From the NCBI GenBank assembly GCA_037893245.1, contig JBAIAA010000009.1, forward strand, positions 3,391,824-3,455,823: DNA of 64,000 nt. Reading direction: 5' to 3'. Positions 35,572 to 46,908 of this stretch are shown piece by piece. The position numbers and the translations under genes were made by a program. The stretch comes from Crossaster papposus. Lineage: Eukaryota; Echinodermata; Asteroidea; Velatida; Solasteridae. The notes below the pieces were generated by a model. That model was not told where the DNA came from. It worked only from the letters and a program-made list of their open reading frames with translations, and did not search any database. Positions within the stretch are counted from its first letter, which is position 1; each line of letters opens with the position of its first letter.

Positions 35572-36894
35572 TGTGGCGGAACGCGACGTCGGCGGGGAGA
35601 CCTTCCGGGACAGATCTTATTGATCCCAGGACTCCAACCAACGCCTATTATCCCACAAAACTATTTATAACCTCACGAGGGGATGAGCGGCTATCCAGAC
35701 GCAAGGGGGACAATTATGAGCGGCGGACTTAGCCTAGGGGCAGTTCGTTTGGTGGAAATATACCACCGTTTTGTGATTGAGAGGGTAACTTGATGTAGTA
35801 TAATCGGAGCACTAATTAATTGGTCCTAATAGTCCTCACACACTGTAAATAAACCTCGGTGACAACAGATTTCAAGGACGAGTATGATTGGTCTTATTCT
35901 TCTTTGATCAAAGCCTTAATTATATTATAAGCAATCAATATATTTATACAATGATAATCCTGGCTTGTTACAACAAGGGGTCAACTGCACCTCCTATAAT
36001 AAACTTAGCTAGAAGTAGTCCTCACTGTGGTCAACTGCACCACTATAAATAACTTGGCTCCAAATAGTCCTCACTGTGGTCAACTGCACCACTATAAATA
36101 TAACAACTAATAACAATATAAGTCCTCACAGGTCTTTACTAGCAAATAAAGTAACACTTAAGGGGGGGGGGTACTTGCAATAACCCTCACACAGAATAAA
36201 TGAGCTCCACAATAACCAAAAATAATCCTCACTGAACAGAACGATCAGAATAACCCATGTTGGACTTTAGAAACAATAGACCAGGTAAACGTCTCTGGTG
36301 ACAGCTAGCTTAATGATCAGGGATGCACTCAACCGATGCCGCCTGGCATAGAACACGGCATGCAGACCCTTCAATCATTCTCAGCTCTGCTAAATCCCAA
36401 TCAACAGGTTACCCTAGCCCCGTCCCTTAAAGTCCCAGTGTTATCTGACTATCGGACCAGCTATTCAATCCACGAGGGTACCGCGCTACTATTCCAGCAA
36501 CAGTTACCCTCACACAACTACATAGATCGGTAATTATGCACAGACCAGGCTTCACTACCCTCGCACACACTAGTTCCCGCAATAAATGCAATAACAATAC
36601 ACGGTAAAGTATACAACTACACTTACCGAAGCTAACGTTGAAACCCTGTTTCGTGTCGTGAGGAATGGAATCGTGCAAGTAACAGACATAGGTCATGTAG
36701 CATAGCCACCATTTGCAAGAACTGCCCAAAGCTTCGACGAAGCCCGGACTAGAACCATACGCGCTGCTGATTGGTCGCGGCACACCACTGGATGGTCACC
36801 GACATACGCGGTGCGAACCACTGATTGGCCCCCACACTCAATGCATTAAAATACATGAATTAGACAAGTTTTAGTCTGACCCTGTTACGCCACA
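35572..36894 (-). repeat. 3' LTR of the Gypsy element (about 1.3 kb)
   Basis: Read on the minus strand, it starts TGTGGCGTAAC and ends GTTCCGCCACA, the TG...CA inverted ends of LTRs. It contains two and a half copies of a GTCCTCACTGTGGTCAACTGC repeat (about 36015-36110) and a G9 run at 36163. No second LTR is in the window, so age cannot be judged. Confidence 0.75.
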
Positions 36895-37334
36895 CAGGCC
36901 CCAGCTAAGCTTAGTCCGTCTCGGACTAAAAAGCTTAACAATTATAAGAAAACATGGCCAACTAATATTAAATAGTATACATTCATAAAATCTGTCACCT
37001 ATAATTCATAAGAAACAAAAGTAATGTGTGAGGTCTACCTTGGCAAATAGGCCCAATAGACCTCGCGTATAAGTTGTACCCTGCTATGACACGAATACAT
37101 TATCTAAATACCCTCACTACAATACTGTGAGGTCCTCTTATTTTATACTTGTAACAACTGAGGCTTACTATACCTCATGTTCAATAATACAAAATTATGC
37201 AAGTTTTACAATCCTAATTCTCCTGTGAGGTAGTCTGTTTTCCTTTTTATGGAAAACTAAATTTGTCAAAATTAGGTTTTTAGTTAATAAAAGCAGTAAT
37301 CAAGAATCAACGAGAATTATCAGATATTTTACAC

Positions 37335-37625
37335 CTAATTCTTAATTAGGCTCATTGAGAGTTCATATGTACAGGTTTCTCCCGATGGCGTCGTTCTACT
37401 TGCTGTTTTTGCTGAGGTTGTAGCAGTTGGCGTCCACAGGCCTCCGGTACAAGTTCTCCTCCACGACCGAAATCTTTGTCTTCTTGGCTGGGGTTCCGTC
37501 TCCGTCTCGGCACACTCCGTCATGTTCCAGGGGTGGCAGTACTTGTAATGCCCCTGGAGGTTGTCACACCGTCTGTCCTCGTAGCTACAGCTCCCACAAC
37601 AGAAGTACAATGGATGGCCGTGCAT
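37335..37625 (-). CDS. Small C2H2-like zinc-finger ORF downstream of integrase
   Basis: It encodes about 97 residues from ATG 37625. It has FCCGSCSYEDRRCDNLQGHYKYCH, a C-x2-C ... H-x4-H-type finger; the in-frame codons just upstream (LWRHLRLMHG) look like the end of a preceding finger. The C-terminal half is Arg- and Thr-rich. It lies 105 bases after the integrase stop, in another frame, inside the element. A role such as nucleic-acid binding is inference. It may begin at a splice acceptor rather than this ATG. Confidence 0.5.
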   Translation of the reverse strand: MHGHPLYFCCGSCSYEDRRCDNLQGHYKYCHPWNMTECAETETEPQPRRQRFRSWRRTCTGGLWTPTATTSAKTASRTTPSGETCTYELSMSLIKN

Positions 37626-37730
37626 CAATCTCAGATGTCGCCAGAGACCTAACTTAGAATTGAACGTCTACTAGCATTAGAAGCAACCCACAGCCATCGA
37701 TCGACGAACAAAACAACCAAAACAATTTGG

Positions 37731-38743
37731 TTAGTAGTGATAGTACCGATATCTTGCGGGAAATCTATGTTCCCTCTGGGGATACCGCCTTTGGGTTCTC
37801 CTAGGGCTAACTTCAACTACTTCCCCTTCCTCACTAATACTAGGATCTAGCATTTGAGCCTCAGGAGGCTCATTACCTATATCAGGCTCGACACTCAGTC
37901 GCATCTCTTGGCTTGGCATGGACTCCGGAACCTCGGACACTGGTTCCTCTACCAATGGTTCTTCTACCACTTGCGGCTGATACACCCACGCCTTCAAAGC
38001 TTCGCCGGTATACGGCTTTAGCCTGTCTCCGTGAACTACAACAGCCTTCTTTCCAGGCTTCAGCTGAATCCGATAGGTTACATCGGAGAGCCTCTTGACC
38101 ACCAAGTACGGTCCTATCCATCGAAGCTCGAGCTTCTGGGATCTCCTCTTTTTCTTGGACTTGTCGTACAGCCAGGCGAACTGGCCTTGTTTCAGGCCTT
38201 CGCCATGTACCATGCGATCATAATTTCGCTTTTGGTTCCTGGCACTCTGCCATAGGCACTCTCTGGCCCTGCCATGAGCCTCTTGCAGATTCTGCCGCAA
38301 CCTCTGAGCGAAATCCGTTGCTGTGGTGTCCTCCACTGTGGGACACTCAACCAGCAAATCAACGGGAAGCCTCGTTTCCCGTCCAAGCATCATCATGTTT
38401 GGAGACGCGCCATTTGACTCTTGGGGAGTGCACCGGTAAGCAAAACATGCGTACAGTAAACACTCATCCCAGTCACGCTGCCTCCTCCTCGGCTCAATCA
38501 TTACAGCCACCATGTTAACCAATGTCTTGTTGAAACGTTCAACCATCCCATCGGACTTCGGGTTGTACGCTGTGGTCCTCGTCTTGGAAATACCCAGGAC
38601 CTTACACATTTGGCCAAACACAGCCGATTCAAAGTTTGTCCCCTGATCGGAATGCAATTCCAAGGGAATGCCAAACCGACAGACAAACTCACTGACAAAC
38701 TTGTTCGCCACCGTCTCTGCCTTAGCATCAGGCAGAGCATACG
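37731..38743 (-). pseudogene. Ty3/Gypsy integrase, N-terminally truncated
   Basis: The frame is open from 38743 to the stop at 37731. Counting from MANKFVSEF (38711), the second catalytic Asp is D22 in HSDQG and the catalytic Glu is E58 in DGMVERFNKTL, exactly 35 residues apart. The first Asp and the HHCC zinc domain are lost beyond the junction. Residues 194-215 (LRWIGPYLVVKRLSDVTYR) form the GPY/F module, followed by VVHGDRLKPY and an acidic tail rich in Glu, ending HRFPARYRYYHY. The enzyme would insert retrotransposon cDNA. Truncated, so inactive alone. Confidence 0.92.
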
Positions 38744-39570
38744 TCAGTTATCCAATTGGAGGTACAGTGTTGGGGGAAGGCGGGGGTATTTGGCTAGTGT
38801 TTGAAGGAGGACATTGATGGTGTTGTTGCTGTCATGAGGAATCTCCTTTAGGTCTATGAATGCGTGCTGGCCTCTACCATGGACAATAACGCCTGTAATG
38901 TGGGTAGGGAGTTTCCACATGGAGCATAGGGAATTTGGGGAGATGAGTGGATTTTTGGTCCATGCCATCGATGATAATGGACATGTACCGATTTGGAGAT
39001 GATTTCGCTTTCTGTGAGTGTTTATAATATTTGCGTCTTTCGTTGCTGCAATAGAAAATAAATGGAAGTTGATAAGTGTCACAGGTATATTATATTACAT
39101 ATAGGTACCATAGGTCATTTTGATGGCTTCATATTTACATTTTTTTCCACTAGCTTGTGAATTAATGTAATGGGTGTACCACCAGAAAAGAAAGAACTTA
39201 CAAATTCTTACTAAATTAGTTGCAAGCAGAGGTCGTTTTTATCCTCTCCTATTTGTCTAATATGCCTAATAATAGGTTTCCAGTACATGTATGCATGTAT
39301 GCAGGGCAGTCTGCCATATAAATGCACAGTTGCTTATAAATGTTTATTTGTATTAGTTCTCTTGTACAGGTTAGAATGTTAAGTACTGTACGTGGAGAAT
39401 GATGTACACACATTCAATACATCACAATGTCAATTGTGTGATTGGTGATTTTTTGTCAAGGGCAGACAAGGCTAGACTAATGGAAATACAAAATAACTGA
39501 TCTGGTTGGTTGAAAAAATAGGTATTTTGGGGGGAACTCACATTTTCTGACTCAAATAATTGATTAACCA

Positions 39571-40030
39571 GTTTACACGGCACTGAAAGTTCCTTTCGCC
39601 AAAAAAGAATGCTACGCCACAAGTTACGCTGTGAGTGGTGCAAATATTTGGAATAATCTGCCCGAACAATTGCGAACATTGGACTCATTAAGCACATTTA
39701 AATCAGAGCTCCGACATGCCATCTGAGTGTTAGATATTATGCCAATTGCGCTGATCTACGGAGTTAGAACTTGGTTGCCACTATAATGTGGAGCCGGATA
39801 GGAATTTCCCCTTCTTATTTTTCACCTAAAAGGGTTTTTTATTTGGCGGGTTTTCGCCTATCTCGTAAATCAGAATTAGTATTAATGTTTAGAATTCCTG
39901 TAATATCCTTGTATTTATAATATGTACTGTTATTGTATTTGATGATGTATGCAGGGCCCCAATGAAAACCAGTTTTAAACTGTTTGGGCACACCCTGGGT
40001 AAAGAAATGGAATAAATAAATAAAAATAAA
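39571..40030 (+). mobile_element. 3' end of a LINE in an intron of the DUF7869-like gene
   Basis: A plus-strand frame from about 39572 to the TGA at 39724-39726 reads VYTALKVPFAKKECYATSYA, then SGANIWNNLPEQL, the typical C-terminus of a non-LTR retrotransposon polyprotein. The 3' UTR follows and ends with GGAATAAATAAATAAAAATAAAA at about 40010-40030. It is heavily 5'-truncated and lies antisense in the intron between exons 8 and 9. Confidence 0.7.
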
Positions 40031-43000
40031 ATAATAGCTAAAGGCAAATTTGATAATTGTATTTCATCCAAAATTATAAATTTGGATATTACTTGTTCTT
40101 TGCAATGTTTTGTTCTTTTCAACTTTCTTTACAAAACAAAATAACAATTCTTCACTTACTTTTGGAGTCTTAAGTGGCGATCACGTTTCTCGTACAATGC
40201 CTTTCTCTTGTCTTTGTCCAGAGTCTTTTCAAGAGACGTCTTGTATAGTGTGCACTTGTCACACTTGGCAAATCTGTTCTCCTAAAAATTAAATCAAAAT
40301 ATCTGTATTCATACGGTGTGTAACAGAATAGTTTGTCACAGAAACTGTTCTTACAAATCTATGAAATTTGATGTACACATGTTATTCCTTTAGAACATAT
40401 TGCAAAATCACTGTGGGTTATCTGTTATGCAAGACGTATGCATAAATTTGTATACATAGCGTATGTTTGTGAGTTTAATATGGACCATAGCCAAACAGAA
40501 AACATTTGTTTAAAAATTGTACATATGGTGTTTTTTCATTTAAAAAAAAAATATGTACTTTTAAACTTCAGGCAAAACAAAAAAGCACAAAAATCCCCTT
40601 AAACGAGAGCCCTAAAAATTCACTTTAACTACACCAAATGTAAACTTTTACTTGGTTGACGTGTAAAATACCTTGGGTATAGCAATGTGCCGAAAATCTC
40701 TTCTCCAGACCCGGAAAAACATTGCTTGCTTGCAGCCTTCTTGTCCCATGGCCTCCATGTCAGCTGTCATCATCTTATAAACATCTCCTTTGGTGAGGCA
40801 GGAGGGTAGATGAAGGTGGCCAGTATCCGGTAGTTTATCACCATGTTTATTGGCGTAACCCTCCAGCCAAGCCATTGACTGGGATGTCTTCTGATGAACA
40901 AGGCCCTTCTTGAGAGCATTCGGTCTGCAAAATTCTCTTGATCCAGCTACAATAAAAAAAAAGACATGTACAATGTATCAGGAATACATTTATTAAAGTT
41001 TTAGAACAGTATAAAGGAGATGTGGCAGACTTGTAAGTATAACATGCTGTGTGGCAGTAGTTCTCGGGGTAAACCAATAGGGAATGTGACATTAAAAATG
41101 CAACTTTTGGGGGGAGATGGGGGTGCGCGCACACGAGTCGTTTTGTGTACTTCTATATAATTTTTATTTTTTTCAAATCATAGGTCCCTGCATATACTTT
41201 CAAAAAATTGGGTAGCAACTAGCAAGTTGTAATTTTGTTGGAGTAGAGGGCACAATAATATTTGAAACTTGTGGGATCCTCATGCGAGTAACAATGTAAT
41301 GGCTAAAATTATCATCATTATTTATTTTTAATCTTACAATACATATACCACAAGGGAACCTGACTAGGTAAATTTGCATACACTTTAAAGTGAATACAGA
41401 AAACTGCGACCTCTGTAATACTGTACAGTACAGGTACAGTATTCCGGAGTATAGAGAAAACAGGAATTTTGTTTACCTTCAAATTTATTCCTAATCTGGT
41501 AAAACCTTGTCTTAGTAATACCAATCACTGTCCTCCATGCTGTGGAGCAAACCTCACTTGTTCCAATAAGGTACCTGAACTTGCAACATCCGTCCTCAAT
41601 GTCATGGTGGTTATTGAAGTAATCCAGTATCCACTGGCGCTGCTTATGGCTTGTACGTAGACGAAATGTTTCTCGAGCAGTACTTGCAGCAGCAAAGGTC
41701 ACATAATTAACACAGTAGTGCACACAACATCTTTTTTGCAAGGTTGTAGTAATGCAATTGACGATTGTTGATCCTATTGAATAAATGAATGTACACAATT
41801 TTAGTTCCAACAGTTACTCACTGAATATGAATCATTCTTAACCCCTTGCGGACAGCATATTATTGCCTGGCTTACATGCATACATTACTGTGATATCATA
41901 CCAACTAACAAATCCACAATTTTATTTACACTTTTTTGGGGTTGTAAGAAATTATCAAAGTTTAGCAAACAATCATTGTCTACACTTAAAACTTGACTGC
42001 AATGAAAAATAAATCAATAAAACAAACTTATTTCCCTACCTACATACATGTACATATACATGTACATGGATTTTTGTCAAGCTGTAACCATAAACACACC
42101 ATTTATTTTGTTTCGCCGGATTTGTATTCTCCTTTCAGGATTTTACGATTTTTTTCAGCCGACTGGCTGTGCCTAAAAATTAAGTCATTAAAATAAAGAC
42201 CTGAAATGTGCAATCTATCCATATTGTAGTTTCCTGTAGCGAAACTGCATTTAATTAAGCTAAATTGATCTCACCTCGACATAATGTTGTATCAACATCT
42301 TCATCAGAGCTGGTACTTCCATGCAAGTCTTCAAAGTGTACTCTTTTGGTATTTTTCTTGTTGACAGGCAACCTTGCATTGTTTTCTTTCTCTGAAAATA
42401 TTAAATAAAGGCACAAAGCTGCTGTAAAGTATAAATTATAGTCATCTTTTCTCTTAACAATGCAGTTTGTTCTTGTTATTTGGGAACAGAGATGTTGTGT
42501 TTCAGTGTGTAGATTGCTTTCAGCATCGTACAGTGCAGCCCATGAGTGAATTTAGCAGCCATAATGTCTGCCCGACACTGTGAGGCCAGAAGACGTAAAA
42601 ACCTTATGTTTGACGAAAAAATGTGTAAAGTAAAGAATAGGCCCCATTATCATTTGTTGTGATACGTGAAAAGGGGACCTATTGTACTTTTCACATTTTC
42701 CGTAAAAAAAAAAAAAAAATTCACATCTTCTGGTCTCACAGTGATATATAGTGCCGGACTGTTTGATTGACAAATTAAGAACTTTCATATGAAGAACACT
42801 TTGAAACAACATAAATTTATAACAGACAGTTGACATCCACGACAGTACAACATAATGCAATGCACAAACTACTTGTAACATAATACTTGTAGCATTTAAC
42901 ATGCTCGCTCGCTTTGAAGGGATATGCAACAATATTTTATTTTGACATATCATTTACAGATTGTAGATTGAAAAACATTAGCGAATGAGACAATTGTGTC

Positions 43001-43041
43001 AAAATAAAACCTAAAACATAGCACCACACTAAGGTCATTAC

Positions 43042-44130
43042 CCGAGTCATCAGCGCTAAATTCTGTCAAACAGTTTCCACCACCACTGTCGACTTCCGTT
43101 ATATACTGGTTCTCAGAGGGGCTAATGTTGTCAACCGTTGCTCTATCTGTAGAAATTCATAATATAATATTGCCAAAATTGCTATTGAAAATACAAATGT
43201 ATCCATAAAAAACTTAACAAGTAGCTACCAAACAAAGTAATTGTCTAATTGTCTAATTGTTACAAACAAAGTAATTAATAATCTATAAATGTAATGCATG
43301 CATTCTTTTCAATGGCAATGCTAAATAATACATACCCTGACTGGTCTGACAAATGTTCAATGTTCAATGTACATTGTAAATGCTTACATGTTTTGCAAGC
43401 TAAATTTGAATTATAGTATTATCTGTGTACGGAATTCTTTCCATTACTGTTTATGTGTTAACTAAAGCTACTGAAAGTTTGCATTGACAAAAGCAATGGT
43501 CACTGACAATACTGTACGGTTTTTTTCTAATGATTTGCGTGACTGCTGTTGACGAGCAGTTCATCCATTTGTTTTAAATGACCCTGGATTAGAAGCTGCA
43601 TTTGTACTCATTTGAGCAGTGCGTTTATAACAAACTTGCTTCTGTTGACATTTCTTTTACATCGTTTACACAGAAACATGGCTACCCAGATTAACCATAA
43701 TGTTACAGTATATGCTTCAAATCATGATCACCATCCTTAGACAGCACAGTTATTTACCTGAGTCATCAGCACTGAATTCAGTCAAATAGTTTCCACCACC
43801 ATCCTCACTGTCAACTTCTGTTATGTACTGGTTCTCAGTTATGTTTCCCTCTGTTGCTGTATCTGTTGTGGAAAAACAATTTTTTTTGAAGAAATGTATA
43901 AATTATTTGATTTTATCAAGGGAAATGTGATGATATACATGTGATAATTTACATGGTTCAAACCATGATCATTATTTTAAAAAGCACAGTAAATTCTTAC
44001 GTACCCGAGTCATCAGGGTCGAGTTCAGTCAAATAGTGTCCACCATCATCTCCATCATACTCGCAGTCGGCTTGGGTTACATTCTGGTTATCTGCAGGGG
44101 TTATACTACCGTTTCCCACTGTAGATGTAT
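43042..44130 (-). repeat. Three homologous tandem exons in the DUF7869-like gene
   Basis: Exons 44005-44130 (126 nt), 43758-43862 (105 nt) and 43042-43146 (105 nt) share the pattern D-[TR]-[SA]-T...N-Q-[YN]-[IV]-T-[EQ]...L-T-E-[FL]-[SD]-[AP]-D-D-S-G. Each is phase 1 at both ends, so copies can be added without breaking the frame. The introns around them share GAACCATGATCA-type stretches, supporting duplication of exon plus intron. The encoded acidic repeat has no assigned function. Confidence 0.8.
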
Positions 44131-44699
44131 CTAAGGGAAATTTAAAAACAAAGTTTGTTCAATTTGTGTTTATTATTACGTGGTCACCATTTTTAAAACA
44201 ATTGGGATTTCAGCTTATAATTTGGTCTTGAATATTACCGAAACACCTACCTAATAGTGAAACAGGGCTTTGATGGTAATCTATAATTTTGGTTAAGCTA
44301 AAATACTGCCAGAAAGACAAGTGATACTTTTTGGTAAAACAAATTTATATTTAGAAAATCAACGTGTGATATTTTTTAGATCTTTACCCAGGGTTCTGTC
44401 CATGGTGGTGCCGGAAACACCAACCAGCACTCGGGATCTCACGCCCACCACTGGCAACAATTTAATGTTGATTATTTTCAAACATTAAACAGTACTCAAT
44501 CCTACAAAATCAATATGATTTTGCACACACCCTAGGGAATTAGGGTCCGCACATGAAAAATGATTAAAGAAGGCCCACCTGGTGTGCTCTGGTCATCAGT
44601 ACTCTGGTCATCACTATCAACTTCAGTCAGCCACTCTGCAATTGCTTCAGGGTCAATGATCCTTGGTAGAGGTCTTGACCTTGTAAAAGACGATGTCAT

Positions 44700-45825
44700 A
44701 CTGTTTCACACTCTCCTTAATGTGGAATGACAAAAAAGAGGGAAAAAAGGTTATGAGGCATTTGATGACCAAAGCTTTGCAGGGCAGACCAATAGATCAG
44801 TACAAATGTCAGTACAAAGTCACTATATATGGATTTGAAAGAGTTGGAAAATATCAATGTCCATTGCCGCGGACTGGATGGTGTATATTTATGAAGTGTA
44901 GGGTACAATTGGGAAAATATTAACAGTTGGAAAAATATTAACAATTGCCAAAATATAAGTAGCGGGTCGTGTTTTACTGTACTGGGAAAATGAACTTGAA
45001 GGTCATGTTTCTAAAATAAATTAACAGCAAGGTATCAATAGTTGACAGAGACAACTATTAATAAAAGTAATAATTTAGACCAAATTAATCATTGTTCACA
45101 GACTAAAATTACACTAGCATGACTATAGTCCAAATTCATAATCTTGGAATGCCAACAAAGAACACAAGAATCTTCGGATATTCACTGACAGTGTCAGTTA
45201 CACTGTCAGTCTGTCACTGGTGCCATCATGTTTGTATTTGTGACAAATAAGTGAAATACTATTACCGTACTATTAGATACTAGCCCTAAAAATATAAGAC
45301 TAGTGCTCTCACTTCTCAGAGTTTTGGCAAATGTCGGCCTCCTCCAACATGTCTATTGCTAATGTTGGACATTACGTTAGTCATCGAAGGCCTACTGAAT
45401 TCAATTATAATTTTTCGTCATACATGTCATCTACAGTACTTCCAGAACTGTAAGGTTTTACTAACCTCTATTACAGTAAGCGCAGTTAAACTTGCTATTC
45501 CAGCACATGTAAATTACTGCGCTTAATGTTATGACTGTGCAAGGTTTGTAAAATAAGCCTACACAGTTCTATAACTAGTAGAATCATACATCAAAGAAAA
45601 CGGCATGCTAGTGACAGTACATCATTTTTAAGATGTTTAAAAATAAATTTACGACTTAAAAAACAATTAGTTATTAGTCTGGCACCGGACTCTCGCCAGA
45701 TCATGTCCAAATCTAAAAAAAACAAGGGATAACTAGTAAATAGAGTCCATGCAGTAACTCGGACTAGCTACGGACCAAATTTGACCCACCATTTAACACA
45801 TGTATGCTCCTTTAAAACTGCGGGG
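44700..45825. other. Upstream region of the DUF7869-like gene, no gene seen
   Basis: AT-rich sequence with short open frames only. It may hold the promoter and 5' UTR of the minus-strand gene starting at 44699, but I see no clear TATA or other element that decides this. Confidence 0.5.
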
Positions 45826-46428
45826 GTCAGACAAGTCGACCGTTAAGACAACTCGACTCGGGACAAGTCGACTGTTGAGACAACTTGACCGTATGTCCTA
45901 TAATTGGAAAGAAAAGCCGACCGTTGAGACAAGTCGACCGTTAATAGAAGTCAACTCGCATGTTGTTGGGATAGTACCGGGAATTTTGACGGCGGCTGGT
46001 CCCCGTTTGGCTGATCGCCGTTTGGGAGTTATGATACAAGAGTTTTTATTTTTGTTCGGGCCGGGTTGATATAAGGCTGGGGTTGCCGGCGGGCGAGATG
46101 ATAGGTTTAGCTGCTTTAGTTTAGGAAAATGATGGTGCTATCCCATTCAAACTAAGTACAAATTTAATTGAAAACTGGGTTAAAATACCTTGTAAACTGG
46201 GCATAAAATATCTGCCTTTTTTTGCATATAACACTAACAGAGCATATAACAACGATCTATAGCGCAGTGTGATTGTCCGTGCACATCGTTTGTTTTTGCT
46301 GGGCCTGCGTGCGCACTTATCCCGGTCAACGTAGTAGCCGTATCGTGCACGGCGGCATCGTTTGCCAGGCCTGTGTGCGCCATGCCGGTCAACTTGTCCG
46401 TAAAGTCTCAACGGTCGACTTGTCTGAC
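45826..46428. mobile_element. Inverted-repeat DNA element (GTCAGACAAGTCGACC ends)
   Basis: The ends are reverse complements over 24 bases with one mismatch, beginning GTCAGACAAGTCGACCGTT. The left part holds further ACAAGTCGACCGTT-type repeats (about 45840-45950). It is about 603 bp and non-coding. The target duplication is not clear. Confidence 0.7.
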
Positions 46429-46524
46429 ATTCAAAATTGCCCGGGCGTTTATACACTAATACTATTTATATTAAATACAAATTGTAGTGTTATAACATTT
46501 CTGAAAATATTTTTGGATAATAAG

Positions 46525-46908
46525 CCAATTTGGTATTCCAACTGCACATGCGCACATGAAGATTTGACGATTTTTCTTTCGATATAAACATTTCATCGAT
46601 TGCGTGCAAAAGCATAGCGGGGTACCAGCAAATTTCAAGAGATCGTCGTGTTTTAAAGTTACTAAGTAACATATTTTTGTTTACGTTTTGGTGTTTTCAG
46701 CCGCTTTGTGTGGCCAAACTTTTGTTCGAACAAATATTATTTATTTTTTTCGATTTCACAAGAAAATGTAAAAAATGCGGATTTGGTTACCACGTCCCCC
46801 ATAGCCTTGTGTGCATTTGTCTGCCGTGTTTGTATCACTTGACCTCTGAGAAAAATTGTTGAATCTTGTTGTGCACATGCGCAGTCGGAACTCCAAAGTG
46901 GCTCATAC
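46525..46908. mobile_element. Imperfect inverted-repeat element
   Basis: The left arm CCAATTTGGTATTCCAACTG and beyond, through CACATGCGCAC to TTTTTCTTTCG, pairs with the right arm ending CAGTCGGAACTCCAAAG. About 75-80 percent of 60 arm bases match by eye. The centre holds no recognisable gene. It could be an old MITE. Confidence 0.45.

Larger units (their letters stand above)
35572..38743 (-). mobile_element. Ty3/Gypsy retrotransposon, 3' half
   Basis: In minus-strand order: integrase (38743-37731), a small zinc-finger ORF (37625-37335), AT-rich 3' region, a purine-rich AGCTGGGGCCTG next to the LTR, and an LTR (36894-35572). Gag, protease, RT, RNase H and the first part of integrase are missing; the sequence stops at 38743 where another gene begins. 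The LTR end borders satellite S1. Confidence 0.85.
38744..44699 (-). pseudogene. Multi-exon transposase-like gene (DUF7869-like), 3'-truncated and frameshifted
   Basis: Nine exons with GT/AG sites and compatible phases: 44579-44699 (ATG 44699), 44005-44130, 43758-43862, 43042-43146, 42275-42391, 41477-41773, 40672-40946, 40160-40281 and 39045 down to 38744. A 63-bp candidate exon at 44388-44450 also fits. Exons 1-6 all end in phase 1. The first five encode an acidic Ser/Asp-rich region. Exon 6 has RTSHKQRQWILDYF and TRFYQIRNKFE. Exon 7 has WLEGYANKHGDKLPD and VWRRDFRHIAIPK. Exon 8 has CDKCTLYKTSLEK. Exon 9 has YMSIIIDGMDQKSTHLPKF, then HITGVIVHGRGQHAFIDL and LPPTLYLQLDN. This order matches a large invertebrate family that I recall as DUF7869 (predicted nuclease/transposase). 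A one-base frame change lies at about 38925-38945. The gene is cut at 38743 by the Gypsy remnant. Confidence 0.72.

Noticed and set aside
36336-36783. Open frames inside the LTR
   Set aside because: They lie wholly within the 1.3-kb LTR, on both strands, without domains.
45800-46069. 89-codon frame MYAPLKLRGSDKS
   Set aside because: It coincides with the left repeats of the inverted-repeat element at 45826-46428 and has no domain.
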